From Sorex araneus (Eukaryota > Chordata > Mammalia > Eulipotyphla > Soricidae), in NCBI RefSeq assembly GCF_027595985.1, contig NC_073302.1, forward strand, positions 10,604,966 through 10,668,965: a stretch of DNA of 64,000 bases, read 5' to 3'. Positions 36,141 to 46,059 of this stretch are shown here, in pieces. Both the position numbers and the translations under genes were made by a program. The notes beneath the pieces were generated by a model. The model saw only the letters and a program-made list of their open reading frames with translations. It was not told the DNA's origin and did not search any database. The first letter of the stretch is position 1. Each line of letters starts with the position of its first letter.

Positions 36141-36462
36141 AGTGAATCAAGAAGCTATAGTCTACCTTTGGCTCACATCTCCCAACCCATGTGGGTCCTC
36201 AAACACCCTTTACTCGGTGTTCCCTTCTCTATCTGAGCTGTCTTTTCTCCCAGCATGTGGGGCTGGCTTCCAAGCCATGGCACAAACCTCCTGGTACTTA
36301 TCTCTACTATTCTTGGGTGTTAGTCTCCGTTCTGTTACTTTATATTCCACAGATGAGTGCAATCTTTCTATGTCTATCCCTCTCTTTCTGACTCATTTAA
36401 CTTAACATGATACTTTCCATGTTGATCCAGCTTATATGCAAATTTCATGATTCATCTTTTCT

Positions 36463-38871
36463 TTTTTTTAAATTTTTTAAAAAAAATTTTATTGAATCAC
36501 CATGTGGAAAGTTACAAAGTTCTCAGGTTTATATGTCAGTTATACAATATTCAAACACCCATCCCTTCACCAGTGCCCATATTCCACCACCAGAAACCCC
36601 AGTATACCCCCCGCCCCCACCCCCTACCCCCTACTGTATAACTAATGAATTTCACTTAATTTTTTCTTTACCTTGATTACATTCCATAATTCAACACAAA
36701 ACTCACTATAGTTGACATAACTCTCTCTCTCTCTTTTTTTTTCTTTTTCCTTTTCCCTTTTTTTTTTTCTTTTTCCCCCTCATCCCCCTTCCTGCGCCTC
36801 ATAGTATGGTGTACACCACGCCGCGTCGGCCAGCGTGGGGCTTTTGCTTAGTTCACAGTCCAGAGGTGGCTGCTACATTAAAAACATTCAATATTTTCAA
36901 CAAAAACTTACTGTTATTATTTGGAGTTCCCCCCCCAAGTCAGACCTGTTCAAATGGAACCGATTCACATTGCTGACAATTATAAATGTTGAGTCGCGCG
37001 GACATGGCAGCGTCCGCGCGGTTTTGGATTTCTGTATAAAGTCCAGGGGAAATTCTGCCAGAAATTACATAGCCCAGCTCACAGTCCCAGTGCATTGCTG
37101 TGAGAAGTCTCTGAATTCAAAGTCTTTAGGCGCAGAGGGTCCGATTCGCGCTCAGCGGCTCCGGGTTTATCTGGGCCGAGGGCGTGCCGGTTACGCCCCC
37201 TTCCCATGAGTTCCTGGGAGCCCCCAAAGTAAAATCCGAATACCTGTGGGTCTGGAGTCACAGAAGATGGCGCCTGCCACATGGGTGCCGCCAGCCCGCC
37301 GCTTTCCGTGCAGGAAGACAGGGTGGGGAGGAAAAGAAAAATCCACCCCTGGCAGCACCGAGTTGTAGCCCAGTTTGGTGTCCCAGTGCATCACTCTCGT
37401 GTGCTGCGCTGGATACCCAAATGTGTTACATCTTTGGAATCAAAGTCTTTAGGCGCAGAGGGTCTGATTCGCGCTCAGCGGCTCCGGGTTTATCTGGGCC
37501 CCAAAGTTCTCAGGTTTATGTCTCAGTTATACAATATTCAAACACCCATCCCTTCACCAGTGCCCGTATTCCACCACCAAATACCCCAGTATACCCCCCG
37601 CCCCTGCCCCCCCACCCCAACTGTATAACTGATGAATTTCACTTCATTTTCTCTTTACCTTGATTACATTCCATATTTCAACACAAAACTCACTATTGTT
37701 GTTGGAGTTTCCCCCCAAGAAAGACAGCCCTACTACCAAGGAAGCATTTGATAATTAGTTTTCCATTGCTAAAAATGAAGAGATATGTAGCCCCACTGCT
37801 CCAAGTAAGTAACTCTTTTTTTTCCTTTTTCCTTTTCCTTTTTTTTCCCCCTCATCCCCCTTCCCGCGCCTCATAGTATGGTGGACGCCACGCCACGTTT
37901 CTCCCTGAAAATAGGAACCAACCGGGAAACAGGGATATTTCCTCTTCTCGGTTGGCGTGGGGCTGTTGCTTAGTTCACAGTCCAGAGAAGTGGCTGCTAC
38001 TTTAATAACCTTCAATATTTCAAGAAAAACTCACTGTTATTATTTGGAGTTTCCCCCCCAAAGTCAGACCTGTTAAAAAGGAAACGTTTCACATTGCTGA
38101 CAACTATAGATGTTAGGTTTTGGATTTCTGTATAAAGTCCAGGAAAAATTCTGCCAGAAATTGCACAGCCCAGCTCACAGTCCCAGTTCATTGCTGTAAG
38201 AAGTCTCTGGAATCAAAGTCTTTAGGCACAGAGGGTCCGTTTCACTCTCAGCAGCTCCAAACTTATCTGAGCCGAGAGCATGCCAGTTACACCCACTTCC
38301 CATGATTCCCTAGGAGCCCCAAATGTAAAAATTGTATACCTCTGGGTTAGGAGTTTTAGAAGATGGCTCCTGTCATGTGGATGTTGTTGCCACTGCTATT
38401 TTCCGTGAAGGGAGACAGGGTGGGGAGGAAAGATCCACCCCCAGGCAGCACGGTGTTGTAGCCCAGCTCATAGTCCCAGTGCATTGCTATAAGAAGCTGC
38501 GCTGGATGCCCGAATGTATTAGGTCTCTGGAATCAAAGTCTTTAGGTGCAGAGGGTCCATTTTACTCTCAGCAGCTGCGAATTTATCTGGGCTGAGGGCG
38601 TGCCGGTTAAACCCACTTCCCATGATTCCCTAGCAGCCCCAAGTGTAAAATTTGCATCCTCTGGGTTAGGAGTCTTAGAAGATGGCTCCTGCCATGTGGT
38701 TGTTGCTGCCGCCGCCATTTTCCATGCAGGAAGACAGGGTGGGGAGGAAAGATACACCCCCAGGGAGCATGGAGTTGTATCCCAGTTTACAGTGCATTGC
38801 TATAAGAAGCTGAGCTGGATGCCCGAATGTGTTAGGTCTCTGGACTCAAAGTCTTTAGGCGCAGAGGGTCC
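36463..38871 (-). mobile_element. Composite VNTR retroelement with L1 3' end (SVA-like organisation)
   Basis: This 2.4-kb insertion is flanked by CATGATTCATCTTTTCT (36446-36462) and CATGACTTCATCTTTTCT (38872-38889), a TSD with one gap. In sense orientation it has GC-rich units of about 320 bp, a C/G-rich spacer, then an L1-type 3' end and A-rich tail. The whole arrangement occurs twice. The L1 3' end is at 36486-36720 and 37501-37700, and the TTCACAGTCCAGAG.. block near 36853 and 37975. The TCTTTAGGCGCAGAGGG unit is at 37123 and 37446, and again at 38219, 38539 and 38852. No reading frame, endonuclease or RT is present, so it must be mobilised in trans. It could instead be an L1 subfamily whose 3' UTR acquired a VNTR, with everything 5' truncated away. 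Confidence 0.72.
37123..38871 (-). repeat. VNTR of about 313-323-bp units inside composite element
   Basis: Units are anchored at TCTTTAGG: 37123 and 37446 (period 323), then 38219, 38539 and 38852 (periods 320 and 313). Each contains a CTCAGCAGCTCC-like segment, GAAGATGGCGCCTGCC or its decayed form, GACAGGGTGGGGAGGAAA and GTTGTAGCCCAG. Between 37501 and 38218 the array is interrupted by a second L1 3'-end copy. The first array keeps more CpGs than the second. Confidence 0.85.
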
Positions 38872-39115
38872 CATGACTTCATCTTTTCTAACAGCTGCAT
38901 AGTATTCCATTATGTAGATGTGCCAAATTTGTTCTTTTTTTAACCAGTCATCTGTTCTTAGGCACTTGGGGTTTTTCCAAATTTTAGCTATTATAAACAA
39001 TGTAGCAATGAACATACAAGTGAAGATGTCATTTCTTCTATACTGTTTTGCCTCTCCTGGATATATTCACAAAAGTAGTACTGCAGGGTCAAATGGGAGC
39101 TCAATTTTTGAGAAT

Positions 39116-39489
39116 GAGGCAAAATTTTACTTAGTTCAAATCTTTGTTCCATTTTATTTTTATAAACACAGACCAATAATGAAGATAATTTAATTCAAAT
39201 AATTTAATCAAATGACTAATTCTACCAAATTTTAATCCATAAAGGGAACAAAAAAAGAAATTATCTAGAAAATGATAATAAATAATTTTTCTGCCAGCTT
39301 TAGCTATAATATATTTGGGCTATTATTTTTAATTTTGAACAAAATTTGTCAGTGAAGCCATTTATTCTGAAATTTCCTGCAAGAATATTTTAAATTTCTT
39401 CAATGGTTATAGAATTATCTAGTTAATTGTATCACATTCTATTATTCTAATTTTCCTTTATGATCTTATTTGTAAATAGCTCACACCAA
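39116..39489. other. AT-rich sequence without a recognised feature
   Basis: No gene or clear repeat. The first 60 bp (TTTTACTTAGTTCAAATCTTTG) resemble 52060-52120 in the unit C upstream flank, so it may be a stray fragment of that segment. Confidence 0.4.
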
Positions 39490-40620
39490 AGCTGCAGGTT
39501 TTTTGAGTAGTTGAAAACTTTTAGCTATTTTTATATCACTTAAAGTTTATTGGATTATGATTTTCAAAGTTACACAGAGTTGAATTTTGGACACACAATA
39601 TTTCAGTATCAATCCCACCGATATTGCCAACATCCCTCCACCAGTTTTCCTAGCATCTGCCCATGATCCCGCATGCCAGCCTGTGATCTTGATAGACACC
39701 TATTTAAGATTAGTTGTTAAATTTTGGGCCTTAACACCACTAATGTATCTGAATCCCCTTGAACTCTGCCTTCCCATCCTTTTCACTTATTCTCCCATTC
39801 CCCCACTATATTTCATTTCTTCTCTCTCTAGTCTGTGTCCGAAGGTGATCTAGGCAGTCCCCCTTGAAACTATTGCATTTTTATCTCATTATTCTAGATA
39901 CCACTAATCTAGATACAACTTAAAAGTGATATCATCCCGTGTTCATATTTCTTCTTCTGGCTTACTTCATCTAACAGGGTATCTTCCAGTTCCATCCTTG
40001 TTGCAGCGAATTGCATTATTTCATCATCCCTTGCAGCGGTAGAGTATTCCATTGTTGGAATATACCATATTCCAATATAGCATGTGGAATATGGTATATT
40101 CCATATACCACATCTTTATGATCCACTTATTTGTTATTGGAATCTATGTTGTTTCCAAATCCTAGCTAGTGTACTGAGTGCTGCAATGAATAAAAGTAAG
40201 CATGCATTCTTTTGAATGAATGTTTTTCTATCCTGGGAATATAAAACACAAAGTGGAACTGCTGGATAATGACCGTTCACGTCTGACTTTACTGAGAAAC
40301 CTACCTACTGTTTTCCATAACATTCCCACCAAGAGTGGATGAGGGTTCTTTTTTCACTACATTCCTGCCAACACAGATTGTTCCCATTATTTTTGAAACA
40401 TGCCATTTTTACTGGTTTAAAACGATATCTCATTGTCATCTTGACTTGAATTTCCCTAATAATAAGTGATGATGCATAGTTTTTATGTGCCTGTCGGACA
40501 TCTCTTGACCCTTTTCTGAGAAGTTTCTTCCCATTTTATTCCATTTTTAAATGAGGTTCTTAGATTCCCTATTACTTGAGCACTAACCTGCTGAGTTGTT
40601 TCTAAAAGACTGCTATTAAT
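39490..40620 (-). mobile_element. Ancient L1, 3' UTR and ORF2 C-terminus
   Basis: 3'-UTR-like sequence (GAATTTTGGACACACAATATTTCAG) leads into the complement of an L1 ORF2 end, with AGAGTATTCCATTGTT (40041-40056), GAACTGCTGGATAATG, GATATCTCATTGTCATC and ACTTGAATTTCCCTAATAATAAG. It is heavily decayed. A perfect 19-bp hairpin has formed inside it at 40056-40103. Confidence 0.75.
40056..40103. repeat. Perfect 19-bp inverted repeat inside old L1
   Basis: TGGAATATACCATATTCCA at 40056-40074 and its exact complement at 40085-40103 are separated by 10 bp. Other L1s read only GTATTCCATTG here, so the extra arm is a local inverted copy. Confidence 0.9.
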
Positions 40621-41689
40621 AAAATATCTTCTGTTCATGTTATTTTCCTTATCATGCTGTTGTTATTCAAGTGTGCCCAGAAAATTGTCAGCTAGTTATT
40701 AGGTTGGGTTAACTGAGATTTAAGGCTGTCAACTGTTTGAGAAATAGGAGTGTCACATCCCACCTGCCTCTTATAGAAGAGGTGTATGGTAGTAATGTTT
40801 TCACAAGGATGCTGGTGTGTCTCTAAGGTTTTGGATTAAGGGGATAGATTGATGACTGACAGGGCCAATCCCTGTCCTAAGGGAAGATGCAGTGGCACAG
40901 GAAAGAAGGTGGGGTCGTCAGGCTTGCAGGCAAGTGGCTGTCTGGGGATTCAGGGCAGGGAAGGGGCAGGTCTGGCTCAGAAGGAATCCACTTAGGTTTA
41001 GGAGATAGACTGATGTCAAGCACTGAGTTTCAGGGCAGTAATTGCAGGTATTTACAATGTGCAACGTGACAAATTTTGGATATACGTTCATTCATCAAAG
41101 CACTGGTTCAATCACACTGGAGATAGAGGCTCCAACTTGAAAATCACCTGTTCTTCTTTGGAATCCTGTTCAGCAAGGTCTTTCTACCCTCGCATTTGCC
41201 AGGCACCCATTCATATTTTATTCTATTAAACAGAGTAATTTCCCCTAAACCTGTATTAATGGAATGACAGTAGTACATGCTATGGAATGCCTACGTTTTT
41301 TATTGGTGTGTTATTTTGAGATCCATCATATTGGTTCCATTCAAAGGTTCCCCATTTTAAAGAAATAAAATACATTTTCTTATTAGAAATAATTGAAGAA
41401 ATGATTTAGGCCCATGATTTACAAGCTGCCCATAATAGGATTCATGGCACACAGCTTAAAGTAAATCTTTAGAAACTTGTCCTTATCATGAATTGAAGGA
41501 TTTCATGCCACATATCTTATAAGTATTTTAAAATTAAATCTTGTATTTAATTATATGCCTATATGCTTTCAATTTTTATTCATTGAAATGAATGTCCTAA
41601 ATTAATTTGTTCCGTGAGTCATTAAATTATTTAATTATTTCTAGCTATTTAATTTAATTTATTTTATTTATTTCTAGCTATTTGGAATC
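40621..41689. other. Unique intergenic sequence, no feature recognised
   Basis: There is no supportable coding sequence, SINE or L1 in this roughly 1-kb stretch. A G-rich part (40860-41000) and a T/A-rich part (41520-41689, with repeated TTTATTTATTTCTAGCTATTT) are the only compositional features. Confidence 0.4.
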
Positions 41690-41960
41690 TGCGCCAGGCA
41701 GTTTTCAGTCGGGGCGCCCCAGAGGGGTTGAGTGAGAGCCCTCCCCTCCTGAAAAGACCCAGCCCTGGCAGCCGACCTACACAACCCAACCACTGCCACG
41801 CTCCAGGCCGATTTCCACATGCTCGGGCCAAGCTTCGCGTGTGAGTGAACATATTCCTAAACCCACACATCATAAGACACTCCCTACTCATTTTCCATAA
41901 TTACCACACCATATCTGTATGGAGGCAGGATGGCGCCAATGCCACTGGAACCCTCGTGCT
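41690..41960 (+). repeat. GC-rich unclassified repeat, copy 1
   Basis: It shares an ordered series of blocks with 43505-43690: CAGAGGGGTTGAGTGAGAGCCCTCC, CCTGGCAGCCGACC, CCACATGCTCGGG and GTGAGTGAACATATTCC. The two copies are about 1.8 kb apart in the same orientation. Whether this is an interspersed family or a local duplication cannot be told from one window. Confidence 0.7.
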
Positions 41961-42171
41961 CTCCAGAATCCAGCTCACCATCTCGCCTTAGACAACGCAC
42001 AGCTCACCACACCAGGCATGGAACTACACGTGTGACCCTGCTGGAACTCTACTTGTGATTCCTGATGAACATCATAGGCTGTTTTGCAATATTCAGACAG
42101 AATGGTGTTGGCCGGGCACGGAGAAACTCCGTAGCGGCCCAGGGCCAGGCAGAGTCGAATCACTGTCGGAC

Positions 42172-42375
42172 ATAGAGCCGTGACAGCAGTGCACACAGTG
42201 GCTCATCCACTGTGGAGTGCTGTCAGCCAACCACCAGGTGACCTGGGACTCGGCACAGGTGTTCGACCTGGCACAGACCGAACACGATAGGGTCCTGCTC
42301 TGCCAGCTGATCTATAACCTCTGGGCGTACTCCATCAACCTCAAGGAGATCAACCTGAAGCCGAAGATGTCCCAG
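42172..42375 (+). pseudogene. VAV3: VAV3 first coding exon, decayed copy
   Basis: VAV3 is a Rho/Rac guanine-nucleotide exchange factor whose N-terminus is a calponin-homology domain. Translation here reads, in one frame without gaps, [17 protein letters not shown], then VLLCQL and [15 protein letters not shown], matching the VAV3 N-terminus as I remember it better than VAV1 or VAV2. The span from the ATG equivalent to the final CAG is 204 bp, or 68 codons, the length I expect for the coding part of exon 1. The start codon is ATA and codon 4 (Trp in VAV3) is TGA, so it cannot be expressed normally. CAG is followed by GTGCTG, a donor-like intron start, so this looks like a genomic exon copy, not a processed retrocopy. 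No further VAV3 exons were seen. Confidence 0.78.
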
Positions 42376-42469
42376 GTGCTGCCCAGAGACAAAGGCAGGT
42401 GCGTGTTTGTCAGTGTGCAGATCGTTACAACATGCCAGTCAAACTAAAGCTTACATTTCATAGACTGGG

Positions 42470-42756
42470 AACACCTGTAAAGGTGATTAGAGGCCACCTC
42501 AAAAGCCTCCGTACCTCTCAAAGAGCCCTGCAAGCTCCCGAGAGTATCCTTCCCGCACAGCAGAGCCTGGCAAGCTACCCTTGGTGTACTTAATATGCCC
42601 AAAACAGTAGCAACAATGGTCCTCATTCCCCTGATCCTGAAAGCTCCCCCAAAGGCCATTGGGCTACACTAGAATGGGACAGGGATGAATGGAGATGTTA
42701 TTGGAACACACTCGAGCAAACTGATGAACAACAGGATGACAGTGATACAGTGATTT
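42470..42756 (+). mobile_element. Type 2 SINE, long variant, 3' part
   Basis: CTCTCAAAGAGCCCTGCAAG, GCAGAGCCTGGCAAGCTACCC, CTCATTCCCCTGATCCTGAAAG and GATGAACAACAGGATGACAG followed by TGATACAGTGAT match the type 2 SINE body and its ACAGTG-rich end. The tRNA-like head is not clear. Confidence 0.75.
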
Positions 42757-42953
42757 TATTCTTTCTGTACGTTTGCAAATAAATATATTTTCTAAAATTT
42801 TTCTTTCAAACATTCATTTTTTGTGTACATGAAAGAACTATTTAAAAATATTTCTTCGGAATTTACTAAATGTACGTCAATTTTTTTAAGTTTGGGGATA
42901 TCACTATCAAAAAAACTAAACAAGTAATATGTTTGATATTTATAAGCTACAGT

Positions 42954-43208
42954 TTCACTGTCACTGTGTCACTGCCATCCCTTTCCTCATCGATTTGCTC
43001 GAGCGGGCACCAGTAAGGTCTCCATTGTGAGAGTTGTTGTTACTGATTTTGGCATATCGAACGTGCAACAGGTAGCTTGCCAGGCTCTACTGTGCTGGCC
43101 GGATACTCCCGGTAGCTTGCCGGGCTCTCCGAGAGGGGCGGAGGAATTGAACCCTGGTCGGCCTCACACAAGGCGAACGCCCTACCTGCTGCACTATGGC
43201 TTCAGCCC
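42954..43208 (-). mobile_element. Type 2 SINE with 10-bp TSD
   Basis: The complement of the tail (TTCACTGTCACTGTGTCACTG), GATTTGCTCGAGCGGGCACCAG, GTTTTGGCATATCGAAC, GTAGCTTGCC and the tRNA-like head (GGAATTGAACCCTGGTCGGCC, ending TTCAGCCC) are all present. The perfect repeat AAGCTACAGT flanks it at 42944-42953 and 43209-43218. It ends in ACAGTG repeats, not poly(A). Confidence 0.93.
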
Positions 43209-43504
43209 AAGCTACAGTATAATTTATAATTTTATAGACATTTCCCCACACGCTCAGCCTGAGCCTCACGCATGAGCAAAGTCCCACAGAACCAAGATAA
43301 TACGAAACTTTGTGATCTTGGACTCTGGGCTCAAGAGGACCCCTGAGCAGAGATACTCTGCCTGCTTCCCCCAATCTCCGGCGACCTGGGGCTGGCGTCT
43401 GTAAACCACCTCCTGCTGGCGCAGGATAATTTCCTCATTGCCACCCGCCAGAACTCATGGCTACTCCTCCTGGCAGGGAGCATAAAATGAGGCCCCCATA
43501 ACTG

Positions 43505-43955
43505 TCCCTCGTACTCCGCACCAGGGGTGCCCCGGAGGGGGGCTGGTGAGAGCCCTCCGCACCCCATGGGATCCAATCCTGGCAGCTGACCTCCATTACC
43601 CAACAGCCACCACTCTCCAGGTGGCTTTCCACATGCTGGGGTCGAGCCTCACACATGAGTGAACATATTCCTGGACACATCATCATAAAGGGAAATAGAC
43701 ATGGATGCCTCTCAGAGAGCCCAGCAGGGTACCAAAAGTATCCTGCCCTGTGGCATATATGATATGTCAAATAGAGTAACAATAACAGCTCTCATTCCCC
43801 TGACCCTAAAAAGAGCATCCAATCAGTGGAAAAAAACAAATAAGGACAGGCTGCTAAAATCTCAGGGCTGGAACAAATGGAGATGCAAATAGTGCCTTCT
43901 CTAGTACATCGATGAACAATGGGATGACAGTGAAACAGTGAATTTATTAAATATT
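43505..43955 (+). repeat. GC-rich repeat copy 2 joined to type 2 SINE 3' half
   Basis: 43505-43690 matches the GC-rich repeat at 41690-41960. 43690-43955 carries the long type 2 SINE 3' half (CTCTCAGAGAGCCCAGCAGGG, CTGCTAAAATCTCAGGGCTGG, GGGATGACAGTGAAACAGTG). The upstream 43261-43500 stretch (CTCACGCATGAGCAAAG, TGGGGCTGGCG) may belong to the same unit. Confidence 0.65.
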
Positions 43956-43992
43956 AAATTTTATATTAATTTAAATATTAAAGTTAATATTA

Positions 43993-44250
43993 AATTTAAG
44001 TTTGGGCTGGAGTGATAGTACAGCGTGTAGGGCATTTGCCTTGCATGTGGCCAACCCTGGTTCAATTCCTCTGTCCCTCTCAGAGAGCTAGGCAAGCTAC
44101 TGAGAATATCTCTCCTGCACGGCAGAGCCTGGCAAGCTACCCATGGCAGATTCGATATGCCAAATACAGTAACAAGAAATCTCACTTGGAGACCTTACTG
44201 GTGCCCGCTCGAGCAAATCGATGAGCAACGAGATGACAGTGACAGTGATA
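43993..44250 (+). mobile_element. Type 2 SINE, nearly complete
   Basis: The head GGGCTGGAGTGATAGTACAGC with B-box GGTTCAATTCC is followed by CTCTCAGAGAGCTAGGCAAG, GGCAGAGCCTGGCAAGCTACCC and ATTCGATATGCCAAATACAG. The tail GCTCGAGCAAATCGATGAGC comes next, then GACAGTGACAGTGATACAGTG. The short flanking repeat AAATTTA may be the TSD. This copy best defines the family in the window. Confidence 0.93.
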
Positions 44251-44289
44251 CAGTGAAATTTAGGTATGTACTGTAATCTATAGTACTCT

Positions 44290-45420
44290 TAATAGTAATG
44301 TTCCAGGAATACAGTTTCCAAACCACATCCTAAACCAGAGTGTCATGAAACCACCGACTCCAGATCCTTTCTCACCCATTCTCACCAGAGCCACCTCTTA
44401 GTCAATTCATTTCTACAGCTAGATTATCAGGATCTGTCACCACTGCTTACTTTAAATTCTGTCATTATGTATAACCTCACTTCGAGTAAGAGAGAATTCT
44501 TTTGCTATTTGTCTTGTCTTTGACTTACTCTCTATTATGATACACTCTATTTCCATTCAAGTACTAATAATCTTCAGGATTTCATATTTCTCATAGCTGA
44601 CTAGTATTCTGTTAGGTATACATTGGTAGATTCTTTTTCAGGTCTTGTGTTGCTTCTATATCTTGGCAAGTGTGAACAGCACTGCCAAGAACTTTGAAGT
44701 GCAAGCATCTTTTCAAATGAAAGATTTTAGATTCTTTGAGGCAGATGCCAAGAAGTGAAATCTATGAGTCAGATGGAAGTTCAAATCTCAATGTTTTGAA
44801 GTCTCCATACTATTTTTCACAGAGACTGAAGCAAAGAACATGTTCATCAATAGTAGATGAAGGTTCCTTTTCCTTCACTATCACCAGAGCTGTTACTTCT
44901 AGTCTTTAGATGTATGTTAGTCTCACTGGTGTGAGATGATATCTTCTTGACATTTTGTTCTGCATTTTACTCCCGATGAGTGACAAAAGACATTTTTCGT
45001 GCATGTGCATCCATGTAGTAAGCTCTATCCATGTAGTAAGTAATTGCATGATTTCATCTTTTCTTTCAGCTGCACAAGTTTGCATAATGTAAATATCCCA
45101 CAGCTACTTGATTCAGTCATCAATAGTTGGACATTTGGGCTGACACTACATCTTGGCTATTGTATGAAAGGCTGCAATGATTGTCATGTGCAAATATCAT
45201 TTTAAATTATTGTTTTTATAGTTTTGGGATAGATGCAAAGAAGCAGTATTGCTCAGTTGCATGGAAGTTCTCTTCTTATTGAACAAAAAAATTTTCATAT
45301 TTCTATCCATAGAGATTGAACAATACATCACCACAAAAGAGAATGGGGTTCTCTTTTCACCACATCTCCCTAGTCATTTCTCTTAGAATGGAAAAGAATC
45401 AAAATATGATGTAGTTTCCT
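44290..45420 (-). mobile_element. Ancient L1 ORF2 C-terminal fragments
   Basis: Two diverged stretches read as complements of the L1 ORF2 end: CATAGCTGACTAGTATTCTG (44594) with AACAGCACTGCC, and CAGCTGCACAAGTTTGCATAATG (45068) with GGCTATTGTATGAAAGGCTGC. The second (45060-45420) is the inverted counterpart of 35880-36140 and marks the inner edge of arm C. Confidence 0.65.
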
Positions 45421-45435
45421 TTGTCTCTATCAGTT

Positions 45436-45440
<5 letters not shown>

Positions 45441-45479
<39 letters not shown>

Positions 45480-45639
45480 GCTTTTTGGGTCACACCTGAC
45501 AATGCAGGGTTTACTTCTGGCCCATATACTCAGGAATTACTCTGGCAGTGCTCAGGGGACCATATGGGATGCTGGGAATCGAATCTGGTCGGCTACTTGC
45601 AAGGCAAACACCCTACCCGCTGTGCTATTACCCCAGGCC
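45441..45639 (-). mobile_element. tRNA-derived SINE (type 1) with (ATT)n tail
   Basis: A perfect ATT microsatellite (about 45438-45479) joins TGCTTTTTGGGTCACACC and the rest of the antisense SINE. Imperfect direct repeats CTATCAGTTGTATT (45427-45440) and CTATCAGCTCTATT (45640-45653) flank it. The triplet run grew from the SINE's A-rich tail. Confidence 0.9.
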
Positions 45640-45847
45640 CTATCAGCTCTATTTTTTGACTATTGGTTTGAATCAAATTGTTTCTTGAGATAGTATCAGG
45701 GAGAGTTGTGACATGTTTTATTTTAATTTTCTCTCTTGATTTCATCAAATATCAAGGTCTTTAATCCATGTAAAATTAATTCTTTGCATGGTAGAGAGGC
45801 ATTCAGATTCTTTTCAATTTTTTTTAAATGCAGCTATCCTGTTGTCC

Positions 45848-46059
45848 AGATTGGATCAATAGCACAGCAGGTAGGGTGTTTGCCTTGCACACGGCTGACC
45901 CAGGTTTTGTTCCTCTGTCCCTCTTGGAGAGCCCAGAAAGCTACCGAGAGTATCCTGCCAACACGACAGAGCCTGTAAGCTACCTATGGAGAATTCGATA
46001 TGCCAAAAACAGTAACAACAAGTCTCACAATGGAGACGTACTGGTGCCCGCTCAAGCAA
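45848..46059 (+). mobile_element. Type 2 SINE with perfect 12-bp TSD, private to arm C
   Basis: Flanked by ATCCTGTTGTCC at 45836-45847 and 46060-46071. The homologous stretch in arm B (near 35620-35650) reads through with no insertion. The 3' end stops at GCTCAAGCAA, without the GATGAGCAACGGG..ACAGTG end of complete copies, so it is 3'-shortened yet still bounded by a TSD. Confidence 0.93.

Larger units (their letters stand above)
36163..39115 (-). mobile_element. Older L1 3' region split by composite element
   Basis: 3'-UTR and ORF2-end sequence at 36163-36462 continues at 38872-39115 (CATGACTTCATCTTTTCTAACAGCTGCATAGTATTCC). The break carries direct repeats of 17-18 bp, so the 2.4-kb element between is an insertion. 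Confidence 0.85.

Noticed and set aside
36722..36782. CT-rich tract as a functional promoter element
   Set aside because: It is a simple pyrimidine stretch in the composite element, repeated at 37810-37860, with no supporting motif.
37184..37663. Open frame of about 159 codons in the composite element
   Set aside because: It runs through tandem GC-rich repeat units and an L1 3' UTR, has low-complexity proline/serine content, and is not conserved between the repeat units.
42217..42447. Functional small VAV3-like protein
   Set aside because: The true start codon and codon 4 are mutated, the open frame begins inside the exon at an internal ATG, and it reads on into intron and SINE sequence.
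43993..44080. tRNA gene (A/B-box-like sequence)
   Set aside because: The tRNA-like head is part of a repeated SINE found many times in the window, with no plausible cloverleaf of a functional tRNA.
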